NCBI RefSeq assembly: GCF_003952005.1
Contig: NZ_QXGJ01000001.1
Location: forward strand, 419,894-483,893
Direction: 5' to 3'
Length of the DNA: 64,000 bases
Origin: Bifidobacterium callimiconis
GTDB taxonomy: Bacteria > Actinomycetota > Actinomycetes > Actinomycetales > Bifidobacteriaceae
Part shown: positions 7,440-16,697 of the stretch, in pieces
Layout: every line of letters starts with the position of its first letter
Position numbering within the stretch: the first letter of the stretch is position 1
Notes under the pieces: model-generated
What the model saw: the letters and a program-made list of their open reading frames with translations, nothing else
Database searches by the model: none
Told to the model about the DNA's origin: nothing
Made by a program: the position numbers and the translations under genes

Positions 7440-8138
7440 TTATGCGATGGTGAGGCGTGCGTATCGGCAGACGCCGTTGGTGCCCCATTCGGCGTCTTTC
7501 CAGGTGTCGCTGTTGCCGTTGGTGCTGATGCTCATTGAGCCGTATTTGTAGGTGTTGAGTCGGATGTCGTAGGTGTCGTATGGGAGGTACACGCTTCCGG
7601 TTGTGGTCCAGCGCATGGTGCCGCCGCGTTTTTGTGGGCTGATGTTGCTCCAGTGGGCCTTGAGTGTGCCTTTGGGGTCGGTGAATGTGAATTCCATGCC
7701 GTATTCGCCTTCTCCGCTGATGCAGGCGGCGATTTCGCAGTGGATCAGTCCTCCGCAGGTGGTGGTCTCGTGTTTTTCCTCGTATCGGTCTCCGTCGTTC
7801 ATGGCCGGGGTGCCTTCCCATGTGCTGGACCATGAGAACAGGGGTTTGGCTGCTCCGGTTCGGGCGAGGATGCCGGTGACGTAGGATTGTCGCCCGTAGG
7901 TGGTGACGAGGACGCGGTCGCCTGGTCGTGCTCTGGCGCAGGTCGTGGTGACGGGGATGGCGTGCAGGGTGCCGCCGGCCATGGTCAGGTCGGCGGTGAG
8001 GCTGCCGTTGGTTGCGGTGATGCGTTGGATGGTGGCGAGGCGCTGGCTCATTCCCGGTCCGGTTGGGGCGAGGTCTCGGATGAGGTCGAGTCCGAGTCTG
8101 CGGCCTGCGGTGCGGGCGTTCTGGAGGTCGTCGGTCAT
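7440..8138 (-). CDS. Tail protein with OB-fold-like segment
   Basis: The protein has 232 residues. Residues about 60-95 (IPVTTTCARARPGDRVLVTTYGRQSYVTGILAR) resemble the OB-fold found in baseplate hub-associated proteins; the C-terminal half is a beta-rich domain with several aromatics (TWEGTPAMNDG, MEFTFTDPKGTLKAHW). Its ATG overlaps the stop of the upstream hub-like gene (ATGA), so the pair is coupled. Precise function unknown; baseplate component by position. Confidence 0.55.
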   Translation of the reverse strand: MTDDLQNARTAGRRLGLDLIRDLAPTGPGMSQRLATIQRITATNGSLTADLTMAGGTLHAIPVTTTCARARPGDRVLVTTYGRQSYVTGILARTGAAKPLFSWSSTWEGTPAMNDGDRYEEKHETTTCGGLIHCEIAACISGEGEYGMEFTFTDPKGTLKAHWSNISPQKRGGTMRWTTTGSVYLPYDTYDIRLNTYKYGSMSISTNGNSDTWKDAEWGTNGVCRYARLTIA

Positions 8139-9229
8139 CGGCTGAAGCTCCTTGCTTCGGTTTCCACTGGCAGGCCTGCGGTGAGGCTGATGGTCTGGGT
8201 GCGGATGGCGAGGTCCGTGGTCACGTCGCCGGTCGGGTAGCCGAGGCGGATCACGTCGCCGATCGTGACGGGCGCGTAGATGTGCGTGAAGGTGACTCTA
8301 CGGATCACGCTTTGCGCGGTGGCGAGTAGTTCGGCGGCCTTGGCGTCGGCCATGGATTGGGCGTCCGTGTCCGACATGCCGTCGGGGATGTCGTTGTATG
8401 TGTAGGTCTCGCTGATGACGCGGCCGCGTGTGATGGTGCTGAATGCTGATGCCGGGTCGTCGTCCACGGCCAGGCCGCGGATGTCGCGTTCCTGGTCGGA
8501 GTAGATGACGATGATCTGGTTGCGGGTGTCGAACCAGTCATGCTCGTCGGTCATCGACCGGACGAACCGGGCGTCCGGCCCCTCGGTGAATGTCCATGAT
8601 GGGGACCGGTCCTTGGGCTGCACGTAGGGGGTGAGTACGACGCGTCCCATGGGGTCGGTGCGTGCCGAGTTCCATCCCATCAGGGTCAGTAGTTCGTTGA
8701 TTGCGGAGAGTTTGCTTTTCTGCGCGGTGTCTCCCATGCCGAACGTCCAGGTGGTGCCCATCCGCCAGTCCGATGCGGGATGGTCGGCCACCGTCAGCCC
8801 GGCCTCGCGGATGGTTTCGTCGATGAATGCGAGCGGGTCCTCGCCCGCCTGCAGTGACACCGGGTAGGGGAACTGGTCGTCGGCCAGTTCGCGCAGTCTG
8901 CCGTACAGGGTCAGTGGCGTGGTGTCCGCCTGGCCGCCGGTGACCTCTCGTTTTGGCCCGTCGGGCAGGAATGTGCCGAGTGCGATCGATTCGCGGGTGC
9001 CGTCCTCGTAGTCGAGGTCGGCCCAGACGCGCAGCAGTGGTGCGGTCAGGTCGGTGTCGCCCACGTAGTCGAGGCTGGCGGTTTCGGTCACGTCGGTGTC
9101 CTGGTTGCGGGTGATGGTCCCTCCGTGCAGGATGCCGTCCACTCGGCCGGTCTCGCTTCCGGTTTCACGGTCCACGCGCATCATGCGCAGCGATGTGGTG
9201 AACTCCATCAGATGGTGTGTCAGGTCCAC
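8135..9229 (-). CDS. Baseplate hub-like tail protein
   Basis: A 364-residue protein read from GTG 9229 behind AAGGAA; ATG at 9208 is an alternative. Content is mixed alpha/beta, with VDGILHGGTITRNQDTDVTE, LYGRLRELADDQFPY and an insert-like middle resembling siphovirus hub proteins (gp27-like fold). The C-terminus (YAPVTIGDVIRLGYPTGD) matches the extended-strand segments common in hub proteins. It follows the large FN3 tail protein with a short overlap, the normal siphovirus place for the hub or tail-associated protein. Confidence 0.6.
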   Translation of the reverse strand: MDLTHHLMEFTTSLRMMRVDRETGSETGRVDGILHGGTITRNQDTDVTETASLDYVGDTDLTAPLLRVWADLDYEDGTRESIALGTFLPDGPKREVTGGQADTTPLTLYGRLRELADDQFPYPVSLQAGEDPLAFIDETIREAGLTVADHPASDWRMGTTWTFGMGDTAQKSKLSAINELLTLMGWNSARTDPMGRVVLTPYVQPKDRSPSWTFTEGPDARFVRSMTDEHDWFDTRNQIIVIYSDQERDIRGLAVDDDPASAFSTITRGRVISETYTYNDIPDGMSDTDAQSMADAKAAELLATAQSVIRRVTFTHIYAPVTIGDVIRLGYPTGDVTTDLAIRTQTISLTAGLPVETEARSFSR

Positions 9230-11472
9230 TGGGGTTCCTTCCAGGCGAGTTCGGTCAGGTCGGCGTCGAACTGGACGGTGGGACCGTCCGGTTTGAGCTG
9301 TTGGGAGATGTCGACGCGTACGCGCATGCGGCTGCCGTCCATGTTGCGGAACCATGCGGTCGAGTTGTCGCGGCTCAGTCGTCGGATCCGCCGGTAGAGG
9401 CTGCCGTCGCCCCAGTCGTATCGGGAGCTGACGGACAGGGTGTTGTCGAGGTATCCCATTCGGTAGCTGACGGGAAGGCCGAGCGTGTCGCCGGATGCGA
9501 AGTGGTATTCCTCGGTCGCGGCCCGTGGCTTTTCGGACACGGTGAATGCGCCTCCGATGGGCAGTGCGTCGGCGGCGTCCGTTCCGAAGTTCAGGCAGCA
9601 GCAGTCGGTCTCGATGAGACAGTCGACCGTGGTGGTGCTGCTGGCGCCGGATTCGCTGACGGCCACGGCCTCGATCTGGTAGGTGCGACGTAGCGGGGGC
9701 AGTCTGTCGATGCCCTGCTGGCCGTCCATGAGCCGGGTGGCGATCACGGTCGTGTCGGCGTCGATGATGCGGCGCAGCAGGATGTGGTCGGTGGCCGGCT
9801 GGCCGTCGGCGGGTGTGCCGTACCGGACGGTGTGGGTGGCGGAGAGCGTCGTCATGTCGATCATGGTTTCCACGCTTGGCGTGGCGGGCGGCGTGTAGTC
9901 GACCGTGACGAGTTTCGTGGCTGCGCTGGTCAGTGTGCTGCCGCCGCGGATGGTGACGGTGACGAGCAGTTCGCTGCCGTTGGCGGGCAGGTAGTCCGCG
10001 GCGTGGATGGTGAGCGATCTGTTATCCGGTTCGGGCGTGGTCTCGTAGACGGTGCGCCCGCCGCTGCTGATGGTGACCTTCTGCTGGCTGACGCCGGTGG
10101 TGTCGGACACGGCCCACGCGATGCGGAACGGCAGTTCCCTGATGGTGTCGTCGGGGGCGGTGAGCGTCACGTTGGGTGGTGTGGCGACGGTGAACGATAT
10201 GGGGTTGCTCCAGGCGCCCCAGTCGGCGTGCAGGCCCTTGGTGCGCACGCGCAGCGTGTAGGAGCCCGGCGACAGTGCGCTGGCGCTGTTGGCCTGGTCT
10301 CCCTTGATGTCGGTCACGTGGGGTCCCGAGCTCAGGCCCGACAGTTCGATCTGGGCTGCCGCCTGGGCGGTGCCGTCGGGGTGGTTCGGCGTCCACGTGA
10401 TGCGGACGGGAGGCGTGCTGGCGTCCCATACCGATCCGGATGACGGGGATGTGACCGTGGGGGCGAGCGGCGGCATGATCGTGGTCACGTTGTTCGAGGT
10501 GACGTAGCCGCTGAACGTGCCCTCGCCGCCGTTGTCGTACGTGAATCGCCATGCTCGGGCCCGGTAGACGATCGTGCCGGCGGGCGCGGTCGTGTCCACG
10601 TAGGTGACCTTGTTGTTCTGCACGGTCAGGCCGCGGCTGACCGACGTCCATGTGCCGCCGTTGTCCGTGGATCGTTCGAAGTCAACGCTCCACGCGTAGG
10701 AGCCGGATGTGTCGGCGGTGACGGTCACCTCGCTGTCGCCGGTCTTCACCGCGGTCAGTGAGCGTGGCGTGGCGGGCGTGGTGTAGATGAGCGCGGAGTC
10801 GACGTGCGACGAGTCGCCGGCCTGGTTGCGCGCGTACAGGGCGAACTGGTAGCAGGCGTTCGCCTGCAGGCCGCCGAACGCGTAGTTGGTGGCGCTCCAG
10901 TCGAGCACGCGGGTGCCGTTGCCTCCGGGCTGGTCGCTCCATGCGCCCCAGTCGGCGCCGTTGTTGCGGCCGCGCCAGGCGATGATGACCTGCTTCCATG
11001 GCTTGAGGTTGTCGTTGTCCCAGTTGGATCCCCAGCTGATGTCGATTCTCGTGTCGTCGACGCGGCGGAACGACACGTCCTTGGGCGGGTTGGGGTTCTT
11101 GTAGTTGATGCCGCCGACGGGTACGTCGCAGGACGCGTTGGACGTGCCGCCGTGGTAGTTGGAGGGGAACTCGACGCGGGCGGAGCAGTTGATGTTGCGC
11201 GCGTCGTCGATCTTCGCCACGCGTAGGTCGCCCGTGCAGACGGTGACCTCGCTGTTGTCGATCCTGTGCGAGCCGGAGTTGTCGGTGTGGCCGACCTGCA
11301 CGCCGTTGATCCATACGGTGGCGCGCACCCAGCCCTGCAGGGCGTAGCCGGCGCGCGTGGACTGCCATCGGGCTTCGACGTGCAGGTTGTCGGACACGTC
11401 GTCCCAGCTGGTGACCCATGCGGCCACGTGGCACCGCCAGTCCACGACGATGTTGCCGTACCCGTCTGCCAT
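9220..11472 (-). CDS. Large tail protein with fibronectin-type-III-like repeats
   Basis: The 750-residue protein has an N-terminal beta domain (MADGYGNIVVDWRCHVAAWV), then FN3-like modules recognisable by Trp/Tyr spacing and proline linkers: PPKDVSFRRVDDTRIDISW, TPATPRSLTAVKTGDSEVTV, PPLAPTVTSPSSGSVWDAST and PPNVTLTAPDDTIRELPF. The C-terminal 200 residues (VDCLIETDCCCLNFGTDAAD onward) resemble a distal-tail/baseplate part. ATG 11472 has GGGGAG upstream. Directly downstream of the tape measure, it corresponds to the minor tail protein of actinophages; FN3 modules probably aid surface contact. Confidence 0.75.
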   Translation of the reverse strand: MADGYGNIVVDWRCHVAAWVTSWDDVSDNLHVEARWQSTRAGYALQGWVRATVWINGVQVGHTDNSGSHRIDNSEVTVCTGDLRVAKIDDARNINCSARVEFPSNYHGGTSNASCDVPVGGINYKNPNPPKDVSFRRVDDTRIDISWGSNWDNDNLKPWKQVIIAWRGRNNGADWGAWSDQPGGNGTRVLDWSATNYAFGGLQANACYQFALYARNQAGDSSHVDSALIYTTPATPRSLTAVKTGDSEVTVTADTSGSYAWSVDFERSTDNGGTWTSVSRGLTVQNNKVTYVDTTAPAGTIVYRARAWRFTYDNGGEGTFSGYVTSNNVTTIMPPLAPTVTSPSSGSVWDASTPPVRITWTPNHPDGTAQAAAQIELSGLSSGPHVTDIKGDQANSASALSPGSYTLRVRTKGLHADWGAWSNPISFTVATPPNVTLTAPDDTIRELPFRIAWAVSDTTGVSQQKVTISSGGRTVYETTPEPDNRSLTIHAADYLPANGSELLVTVTIRGGSTLTSAATKLVTVDYTPPATPSVETMIDMTTLSATHTVRYGTPADGQPATDHILLRRIIDADTTVIATRLMDGQQGIDRLPPLRRTYQIEAVAVSESGASSTTTVDCLIETDCCCLNFGTDAADALPIGGAFTVSEKPRAATEEYHFASGDTLGLPVSYRMGYLDNTLSVSSRYDWGDGSLYRRIRRLSRDNSTAWFRNMDGSRMRVRVDISQQLKPDGPTVQFDADLTELAWKEPQWT

Positions 11473-11492
11473 GCGTGCTTCTCCCCTTTCGG

Positions 11493-14400
11493 TCAGGCTC
11501 GTGCGCGTACCGTCATGCCGGCGGCGGTCACGAGCTCGTCGATCATGCGGGCGAGCCGGGCGTCGGTCTGGACGCGGCGTCCGTCGATCGTGATGTTGTA
11601 CGTGGTCGATGTCGTGTTCACTCGGCTGGCCCGTCCGTCGGCGTCGAGGTCGGCGAGCGTGAGTCGCGCGGCGGTCTTCAGCTGGCCGTCCAGCCCGTCG
11701 GGCAGCAGTCCGGTCAGTCGGGATCCGAGTGTGGTGACGGCGCGGCTGACGCCGGTCGTGGACCGTTCGACGCCGTCGCTGATGCCCTCGCCGATCATCA
11801 GGCCGACCTGGTCGCGGAACACGCGCGACGGCGAGTGGATGCCGAGCGCGTTCTTGGCGGCGTTGATGGCGCTGTCGGCGACGCTTTTGGCAGCTTCGAC
11901 GACCTTGCCGACGGCGTTTTTGATGCCGTTGACCAGGCCGTTGACGATGTTGCTGCCCGCGTTGACGAGCCAGCTGCCGGCGTTGGCGAACGCGCCGGTG
12001 ATCTTGTCCTTGATGCCGGTGATCACGCTCACGACGGCGCTTACGCCGTTGCTGGCGGCGGTCTTGATGCCGTTCCAGATCGAGCTGAACGCGCTGGCGA
12101 GGCCGTTCCATGCGGCGTTCCACAGGCTTTTGATGATGTTCAGGCCTCCGCTGATGGCGGCCTTGATGGCCTCCCAGATGCCGGTGAACACGCTTTTGAT
12201 GGCCTGCCATACGCCGGAGAACACCTGTTTGATGCCCTGCCATGCCTGGTTCCAGTTGCCGGTGAACACGCCGGTGAGGAACGTGATCACGCCGGTGAGG
12301 ATGGTGATCACGCCTTGGACGGCGCCGATGATGGCGGTGACCACGGGGGTGACCACGCCGATGATCGCGGACACGACCGCCGTGATGACCGGCACCATGG
12401 CGGTGACGACGTTGATGATGGCGGTGATCACGGGGATCAGCAGGCTCACCAGCGTGGTGACGAGCGTGGCCACGACGGGCAGGAACGCGGCGATCGCGGA
12501 CACGATCAGCGCGATTACCGGCACGAGCGTGCTCACCAGCGTGGTGACGAGCTGCATGATCACGGGCAGCATCTGCGCGATCGCGGTGACGATCATCGTG
12601 ATGACCGGTACGAGCGCACTGACGAGCGTGGCGGCGAGCTGGGCGATGACCGGCAGGAACTGGGCGATGCTGGTGACGATCATCGTGATGACGGGCACGA
12701 GCGCACCGATCAGCGTGGTCGCCAGCTGCATGATCACGGGCAGGATCTGCGAGACGAGACCGATGATGGTGGTCATCACCGGGGCGAGCAGGCTGATGAG
12801 GGTGGTGGCCAGCAGGGTGATCGGCGTGAGCAGCGCGGGGCCGAGCTGGGCGAACGCGGCGATCAGCTGGCCGATCACGGGGGCGAGCTGGGCGAACGCC
12901 TGGCTGATCTGGGTCATCATGTCCGTCATGACGGGCGCGAGGTCGGCGAACGCCTGTCCGAGCGCCTGGCCGAGCTGGCCGAATGCCTCGCTCAGGGCCG
13001 GCAGCTGGGCGATGATGGGTTGCATCATCGTGGTGAACAGGCTTCCGAGCTGGCCGAGCACGGGCAGGGCGGCCTGTGCGAGGGATGAGAACACGCCGCC
13101 GATGGCCGGGATGATCTGCTGCAGGACCGGGCCGACCGTGGAGACGATGGTGCCGAACCCGTCCGCGATGGTCGAGCCGAGCGATGAGATGACCGGACCG
13201 ACCGTGGACGCGACCGATGAGAGCATGTCACCGACCGACTGCATGAGGGACTGCAGGACCGGCAGGGCTGCCTGCCATGCGGCCTGTACCTGTTGCCAGA
13301 GCGGTTGGAGGAACTGCATGAACGACTGCCATGCGGCTCGTCCGGTTGCGGTTTGGGTGAAGAAGTACGTGAGGCCGGCGGCGACCGTGGCGATGCCGGC
13401 GGCGACGAGTCCCCATTTGCCCAGTCCTAGGGCCTTGCTCAGGCCGGTGATGCCTCCTCCGGCCTTGCCTGCCTTGGTGGCGATCTTGCCGATGCTGCCG
13501 GAGAGCCCGCCGATGGCGTTGATCGCACCGTTGGACGTGGAGCCCATCAGGTTGATGCTCTTGGACAGGGTGGTGAACCAGTTGCCTTCCTTGCCGGCGG
13601 CCTCGCCCGCCAGTTCGATGGCTGCCCGGAGGTCCTTGAATGTGGCGGTGAGGCTGCTGGTGGTGGAGGTGATGGCCGATGCGGTCTTGAGGGTGAGGAG
13701 TCCGGCCGCGATACCGGCCAGCGCGGAGCTGATTGGCGCGCCGTGCGCCTCGTACCATTGGAGCGTGCCCTGCAGCTGCTGCAGGAGGCTGTTGGCGATG
13801 GGCACGGCGTTGGCGAGTGTGGTGCCGAGGGCGTCGCCGAACGCCTTGAGGGCGGGTTCGGCGGTGGCGGCGAACTGGTCGATGACGGGGATGAGCTGGT
13901 TGAACAGGTCGCGCAGTCCGTTGAGCACGGGTGTGGCGGCGGTCTCGCCGAGACGGCTCAGGGCGGCCTTGACGTTGGCGAGGGCGCCGGTGAACGTGGT
14001 GCCGGCGCTTTGGGCGGCGCCGCCGAGTCCCTCCTGCATGGCGTCGGCGAAGGTCTGGAAGTCGATCTCGCCGGCGGAGACCATGTCGCTGACGGCTTCG
14101 GACGTGGTGCCCAGGTGGTTGGCGAGCATCTGCAGGACCGGGATGCCCGAGCTCATCAGCTGGAGCATGTCGTCGCCCTGGAGCTTGCCGCGCGCGGCCA
14201 CGGATCCGAAGATCGTGCCGATGTCGGTCAGTTCGCGGCCGCTGATCTGGGCGGTGTCGGCCACGGTCTTGAGCACGTCGGTCAGCTGCTTGCCGCTTTT
14301 GACGCCGGACGCGCTCAGGCTGGCGGCGACGGTGGCGGCGTCGCCGAGGCCGAACGCGGTGCCCTTGACGGAGGCGAGGGCGTTGTTCATGATCTCGCTG

Positions 14401-14699
14401 ACGGACTTCGAGTCGTGGCCGAGGCCCTTGAGCTTGGCCTGCGCGTTCTCGATGTTCAGGGCGCGGGTGAAGCCGCCCTTGGCGGCGAGTCCGACCACGG
14501 CGCCGGCGACGCCGGCGACGGCGCCGACTCCGATCTTGCCGACCTTGGTGAACGCGCCGCCGACGCGGGACAGGATCGTCTTGGAGGATTTCCTCACTCC
14601 GCTGCTGGTGCCGTCGTCGAGGCTGCCCTCGATGGCCTTGCCCAGTCCCTTGGTGGAGGGCTGGACGAGGATGTAGTAGGTTCCCAGATCCTTGGCCAT
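11493..14699 (-). CDS. Tape measure protein
   Basis: The 1068-residue protein is the longest of the phage and lies downstream of the frameshifted tail chaperones, as expected. The N-terminus (about residues 60-260: GKIGVGAVAGVAGAVVGLAAKGG, TVAASLSASGVKSGKQLTDV, FTGALANVKAAL) matches the phage tape-measure N-terminal domain. Hydrophobic stretches fill about residues 560-860, including four tandem 29-residue units. It sets tail length and may help DNA entry. The C-terminus (INAAKNALGIHSPSRVFRD...) carries the typical HSPSR motif. Confidence 0.93.
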   Translation of the reverse strand: MAKDLGTYYILVQPSTKGLGKAIEGSLDDGTSSGVRKSSKTILSRVGGAFTKVGKIGVGAVAGVAGAVVGLAAKGGFTRALNIENAQAKLKGLGHDSKSVSEIMNNALASVKGTAFGLGDAATVAASLSASGVKSGKQLTDVLKTVADTAQISGRELTDIGTIFGSVAARGKLQGDDMLQLMSSGIPVLQMLANHLGTTSEAVSDMVSAGEIDFQTFADAMQEGLGGAAQSAGTTFTGALANVKAALSRLGETAATPVLNGLRDLFNQLIPVIDQFAATAEPALKAFGDALGTTLANAVPIANSLLQQLQGTLQWYEAHGAPISSALAGIAAGLLTLKTASAITSTTSSLTATFKDLRAAIELAGEAAGKEGNWFTTLSKSINLMGSTSNGAINAIGGLSGSIGKIATKAGKAGGGITGLSKALGLGKWGLVAAGIATVAAGLTYFFTQTATGRAAWQSFMQFLQPLWQQVQAAWQAALPVLQSLMQSVGDMLSSVASTVGPVISSLGSTIADGFGTIVSTVGPVLQQIIPAIGGVFSSLAQAALPVLGQLGSLFTTMMQPIIAQLPALSEAFGQLGQALGQAFADLAPVMTDMMTQISQAFAQLAPVIGQLIAAFAQLGPALLTPITLLATTLISLLAPVMTTIIGLVSQILPVIMQLATTLIGALVPVITMIVTSIAQFLPVIAQLAATLVSALVPVITMIVTAIAQMLPVIMQLVTTLVSTLVPVIALIVSAIAAFLPVVATLVTTLVSLLIPVITAIINVVTAMVPVITAVVSAIIGVVTPVVTAIIGAVQGVITILTGVITFLTGVFTGNWNQAWQGIKQVFSGVWQAIKSVFTGIWEAIKAAISGGLNIIKSLWNAAWNGLASAFSSIWNGIKTAASNGVSAVVSVITGIKDKITGAFANAGSWLVNAGSNIVNGLVNGIKNAVGKVVEAAKSVADSAINAAKNALGIHSPSRVFRDQVGLMIGEGISDGVERSTTGVSRAVTTLGSRLTGLLPDGLDGQLKTAARLTLADLDADGRASRVNTTSTTYNITIDGRRVQTDARLARMIDELVTAAGMTVRARA
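12441..12788 (-). repeat. Four tandem 87-bp units inside the tape measure gene
   Basis: Four in-register 87-bp (29-codon) units encode variants of LVPVITMIVTSIAQFLPVI followed by QLATTLVSA. Unit boundaries fall at 12788, 12701, 12614, 12527 and 12440 (leucine codons). A related partial unit continues downstream. Unit number would change tail length. Confidence 0.75.
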
Positions 14700-14720
14700 G
14701 CGGCTCCCTCCGGTTTTTCG

Positions 14721-15107
14721 CTATTCGGTTATGCCCAGACGGGTTTTGAGCCGGCGTCTGAGTCGTTCGTCATGCGGCCGTTTCGGCTTGGCCGGGTCGG
14801 CCCGCATGGGTTTGGCCTGCCAGGGTGGGCGGATCCGTATCTTGCTCATGCCCTGGTTGTAGGCGTGGATGTACTTGTCGGCGGGATCGGGGATCCACGC
14901 GTATCCGGCCAGTGCGGCGTAGCTGTGGCTGGAGTGGTCCATGAGGATCTGCTGGAGCATGGGCCATGCCGCGTACAGGGGCATGGCTTTGAGGTCCAGC
15001 GGGCGGCCCCATGCGTGGAGCCAGTCGTATTGGAGCGCGGCCCGGTGCTCCAGCCACAGGTGCAGGACGGTCAGGCTTTTGGGTCGGCCTTCGAGGCCTG
15101 CGTCCAT
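14721..15107 (-). CDS. Tail assembly chaperone, frameshift extension (T part)
   Basis: This frame overlaps the end of the preceding chaperone gene by 37 bases. It has no convincing ribosome site, which fits production only as a fusion after -1 frameshifting at C CCA AAA (15083-15077). After the slip the peptide continues SLTVLHLWLEHRAALQYDW through to RLRRRLKTRLGITE, a basic C-terminus. This corresponds to the lambda gpGT pair that helps the tape measure assemble and is absent from the virion. Confidence 0.8.
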   Translation of the reverse strand: MDAGLEGRPKSLTVLHLWLEHRAALQYDWLHAWGRPLDLKAMPLYAAWPMLQQILMDHSSHSYAALAGYAWIPDPADKYIHAYNQGMSKIRIRPPWQAKPMRADPAKPKRPHDERLRRRLKTRLGITE

Positions 15108-15421
15108 GCCTGGAACACGAGGCCGATGTCCTTGATCTTGTCGCCGCTCCTGGTGTCGAGCTCGCGTTCGAACCGCGGGTATTCGCGGGACAGCCAGGCG
15201 AGGAGCACGGCCATGAACCCGGTCTGCTCGTTCTCGTCGAGGTTGTCCCAGCCCTTGGATGCGACGCTCATGCCGGCGATCATGACGGCTGTGGGCATCT
15301 GCCTGCTGTCGTCGAGGCGGGGCAGGTCCATCTTCACGCTGCCATACTGGATGTGCACGGGGCGGGGGTCGATGTCGTCGGTGATGTGTTCGGGGGTGAT
15401 CTGCGTGTACTGCTTGTCCAT
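15071..15421 (-). CDS. Tail assembly chaperone (G part)
   Basis: A 116-residue, mostly acidic helical protein (MDKQYTQITPEHITDD...), between the major tail protein and the tape measure, the invariant place of the tail chaperone. It ends ...ASKADPKA; the codons GAC CCA AAA GCC TGA contain the slippery heptamer CCCAAAA just before the stop, from which a fraction of ribosomes should move to the -1 frame and make the longer G-T form. ATG 15421 has GGAAGGAA about five to eight bases upstream. Confidence 0.85.
   Translation of the reverse strand: MDKQYTQITPEHITDDIDPRPVHIQYGSVKMDLPRLDDSRQMPTAVMIAGMSVASKGWDNLDENEQTGFMAVLLAWLSREYPRFERELDTRSGDKIKDIGLVFQAWTQASKADPKA
15077..15083 (-). promoter_or_regulatory. 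Programmed -1 ribosomal frameshift site (CCCAAAA)
   Basis: The heptamer lies in register X XXY YYZ (GAC CCA AAA) two codons before the stop of the G frame, and the -1 frame is open for 120 codons beyond. Same position and type as in lambda G/GT and most siphoviruses. Confidence 0.8.
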
Positions 15422-15438
15422 GTGTGGTTCCTTCCGGT

Positions 15439-16044
15439 TCAGTCGGCCGCGAAGCCGTAGGCCTTCATGAAGTACGGGCTTTGCGCGCTGTCCTTGTAGG
15501 TGCGCAGGGTCATGCCGAAGTTCTGCAGGTTGCTCACGTTCCAGGTGATGTCCTCGCGTTCGTTGACCTTGGCCTTGGGGACGTGCAGGAGGATGAGGTC
15601 CTCGCTCTGGGTGAGGCCGGCGACGACGTACTGGCTGATCCGGTTGCATTCGGCCGAGCTGATGGTCAGGCCGCCGTCCTCGCCGATGGTGGCGTCGAAG
15701 TAGGTCTCGACGACCTCCCTTTTGGATTCGAGGCCGGTGAACTGGATGGTCCAGTAGCCGCCGGCGTTCCAGGAGACGACGACGTTGCCGTTGTGCGCGC
15801 TGAAGTCGTTGCTGTCGCCGGATTCGGGGTGGATGACGATGCCGTCCTCGCTGAAGTAGCCGAATGGCTTCTTGCCGTCGGCGGGACGCCAGTTCGGTCC
15901 GAACGTGAGCGTCTCGTTCACGTCGAACTTGTAGATCGCGGCCTCCTTGATGAGTTTGACGAGGTCGCTGTTGTTGCCGGTGGACACGAAGTCGAGGCCG
16001 GTGGCGCCGGCCGCGAGCAGCTGCGCCTCCAGACTGGTTGCCAT
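15439..16044 (-). CDS. Major tail protein
   Basis: A 201-residue protein at the usual major-tail-protein position, immediately upstream of the chaperones. It shows a beta-rich tail-tube pattern (AIYKFDVNETLTFGPNWRP, GYWTIQFTGLESKREVVETYFD, DLILLHVPKAKVNEREDITW). ATG has GAAAGGAAA upstream. It would polymerise into the tail tube around the tape measure. Confidence 0.8.
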   Translation of the reverse strand: MATSLEAQLLAAGATGLDFVSTGNNSDLVKLIKEAAIYKFDVNETLTFGPNWRPADGKKPFGYFSEDGIVIHPESGDSNDFSAHNGNVVVSWNAGGYWTIQFTGLESKREVVETYFDATIGEDGGLTISSAECNRISQYVVAGLTQSEDLILLHVPKAKVNEREDITWNVSNLQNFGMTLRTYKDSAQSPYFMKAYGFAAD

Positions 16045-16071
16045 GATCGGGTTTCCTTTCGATTGGTTTGG

Positions 16072-16461
16072 TTATCGTGCGGCGACGGTGAGCAGGACCG
16101 CCCCGTACGCGTAGTCGACGCCCAGTCGGGTGTCGTGGTTGATGGTGGGGCCGGCCTGCAGACTCGCGTCGATGAGAGGGCTTGTCTTGCGGTGGGCGAG
16201 CAGCCATCGGGTGCACTGGCGGAACATGCGCATGGCCGTTGGCGTGTCGGTGGTGCCGTCCGGCTGGAACGCGTAGCAGCTGAATGTGAGCGTCATGTAC
16301 TGGGATGCGGGCGTGGTCATGGACCCCGGATCCAGGGTGAGCAGTGTCTTCGCCTGTTGTCCGTCGGGCATGTCCCAGCCGAACCTGATGCCGGGCAGCG
16401 CGGTGGAGAGCCCGCCGAGGATCATGTCGGACGGGTCGACGCCGGTGAGCGCGGGGGTCAT
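16072..16461 (-). CDS. Tail terminator-like protein
   Basis: A 129-residue protein just upstream of the major tail protein gene. Length, position and pattern (MTLTFSCYAFQPDGTTDTPT, AMRMFRQCTRWLLAHRKTSP, YGAVLLTVAAR) fit tail-terminator/tail-completion proteins of the gpU/gp17 type. It overlaps the upstream gene by four bases. The name is an inference from order and shape. Confidence 0.6.
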   Translation of the reverse strand: MTPALTGVDPSDMILGGLSTALPGIRFGWDMPDGQQAKTLLTLDPGSMTTPASQYMTLTFSCYAFQPDGTTDTPTAMRMFRQCTRWLLAHRKTSPLIDASLQAGPTINHDTRLGVDYAYGAVLLTVAAR

Positions 16462-16697
16462 AGGGTCAGCCTTCCGGGGAATCCGGCCAGCGTGCCGCGG
16501 TGCGCGTCCTCGATGGCCTTGGGGATGGTGGCCACGACGTTGCCGCGGTTGCTATCCTCGTTGCGGTACACCTTGATGGCACGGTGCGCGGTGGCCATTC
16601 CGCGGAACTGGGCTTCGACGTTGTCGAGGATCTGCGCGTTGTGCAGCAGCTCCTTGGACACTGCCGCCCTGTCGAGGACGAGTTTGCCGGGTTTCAT
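16458..16697 (-). CDS. Head-tail joining protein (tail-side connector)
   Basis: A 79-residue protein (MKPGKLVLDRAAVSKELLHN...), smaller than typical HK97 gp10-like proteins but in their place between the head-closure and tail-terminator genes. It contains a basic middle (FRGMATAHRAIKVYRNED) and a conserved-looking NRGNVVATIPKAIEDAHRG. ATGA overlap with the upstream stop and a further overlap downstream show tight coupling in the connector operon. Confidence 0.5.
   Translation of the reverse strand: MKPGKLVLDRAAVSKELLHNAQILDNVEAQFRGMATAHRAIKVYRNEDSNRGNVVATIPKAIEDAHRGTLAGFPGRLTL

Noticed and set aside
11266..14676. A 1136-codon open frame on the plus strand
   Set aside because: It is antisense to the tape measure and FN3 genes; composition is typical of a shadow frame in G+C-rich DNA and it has no domain pattern.
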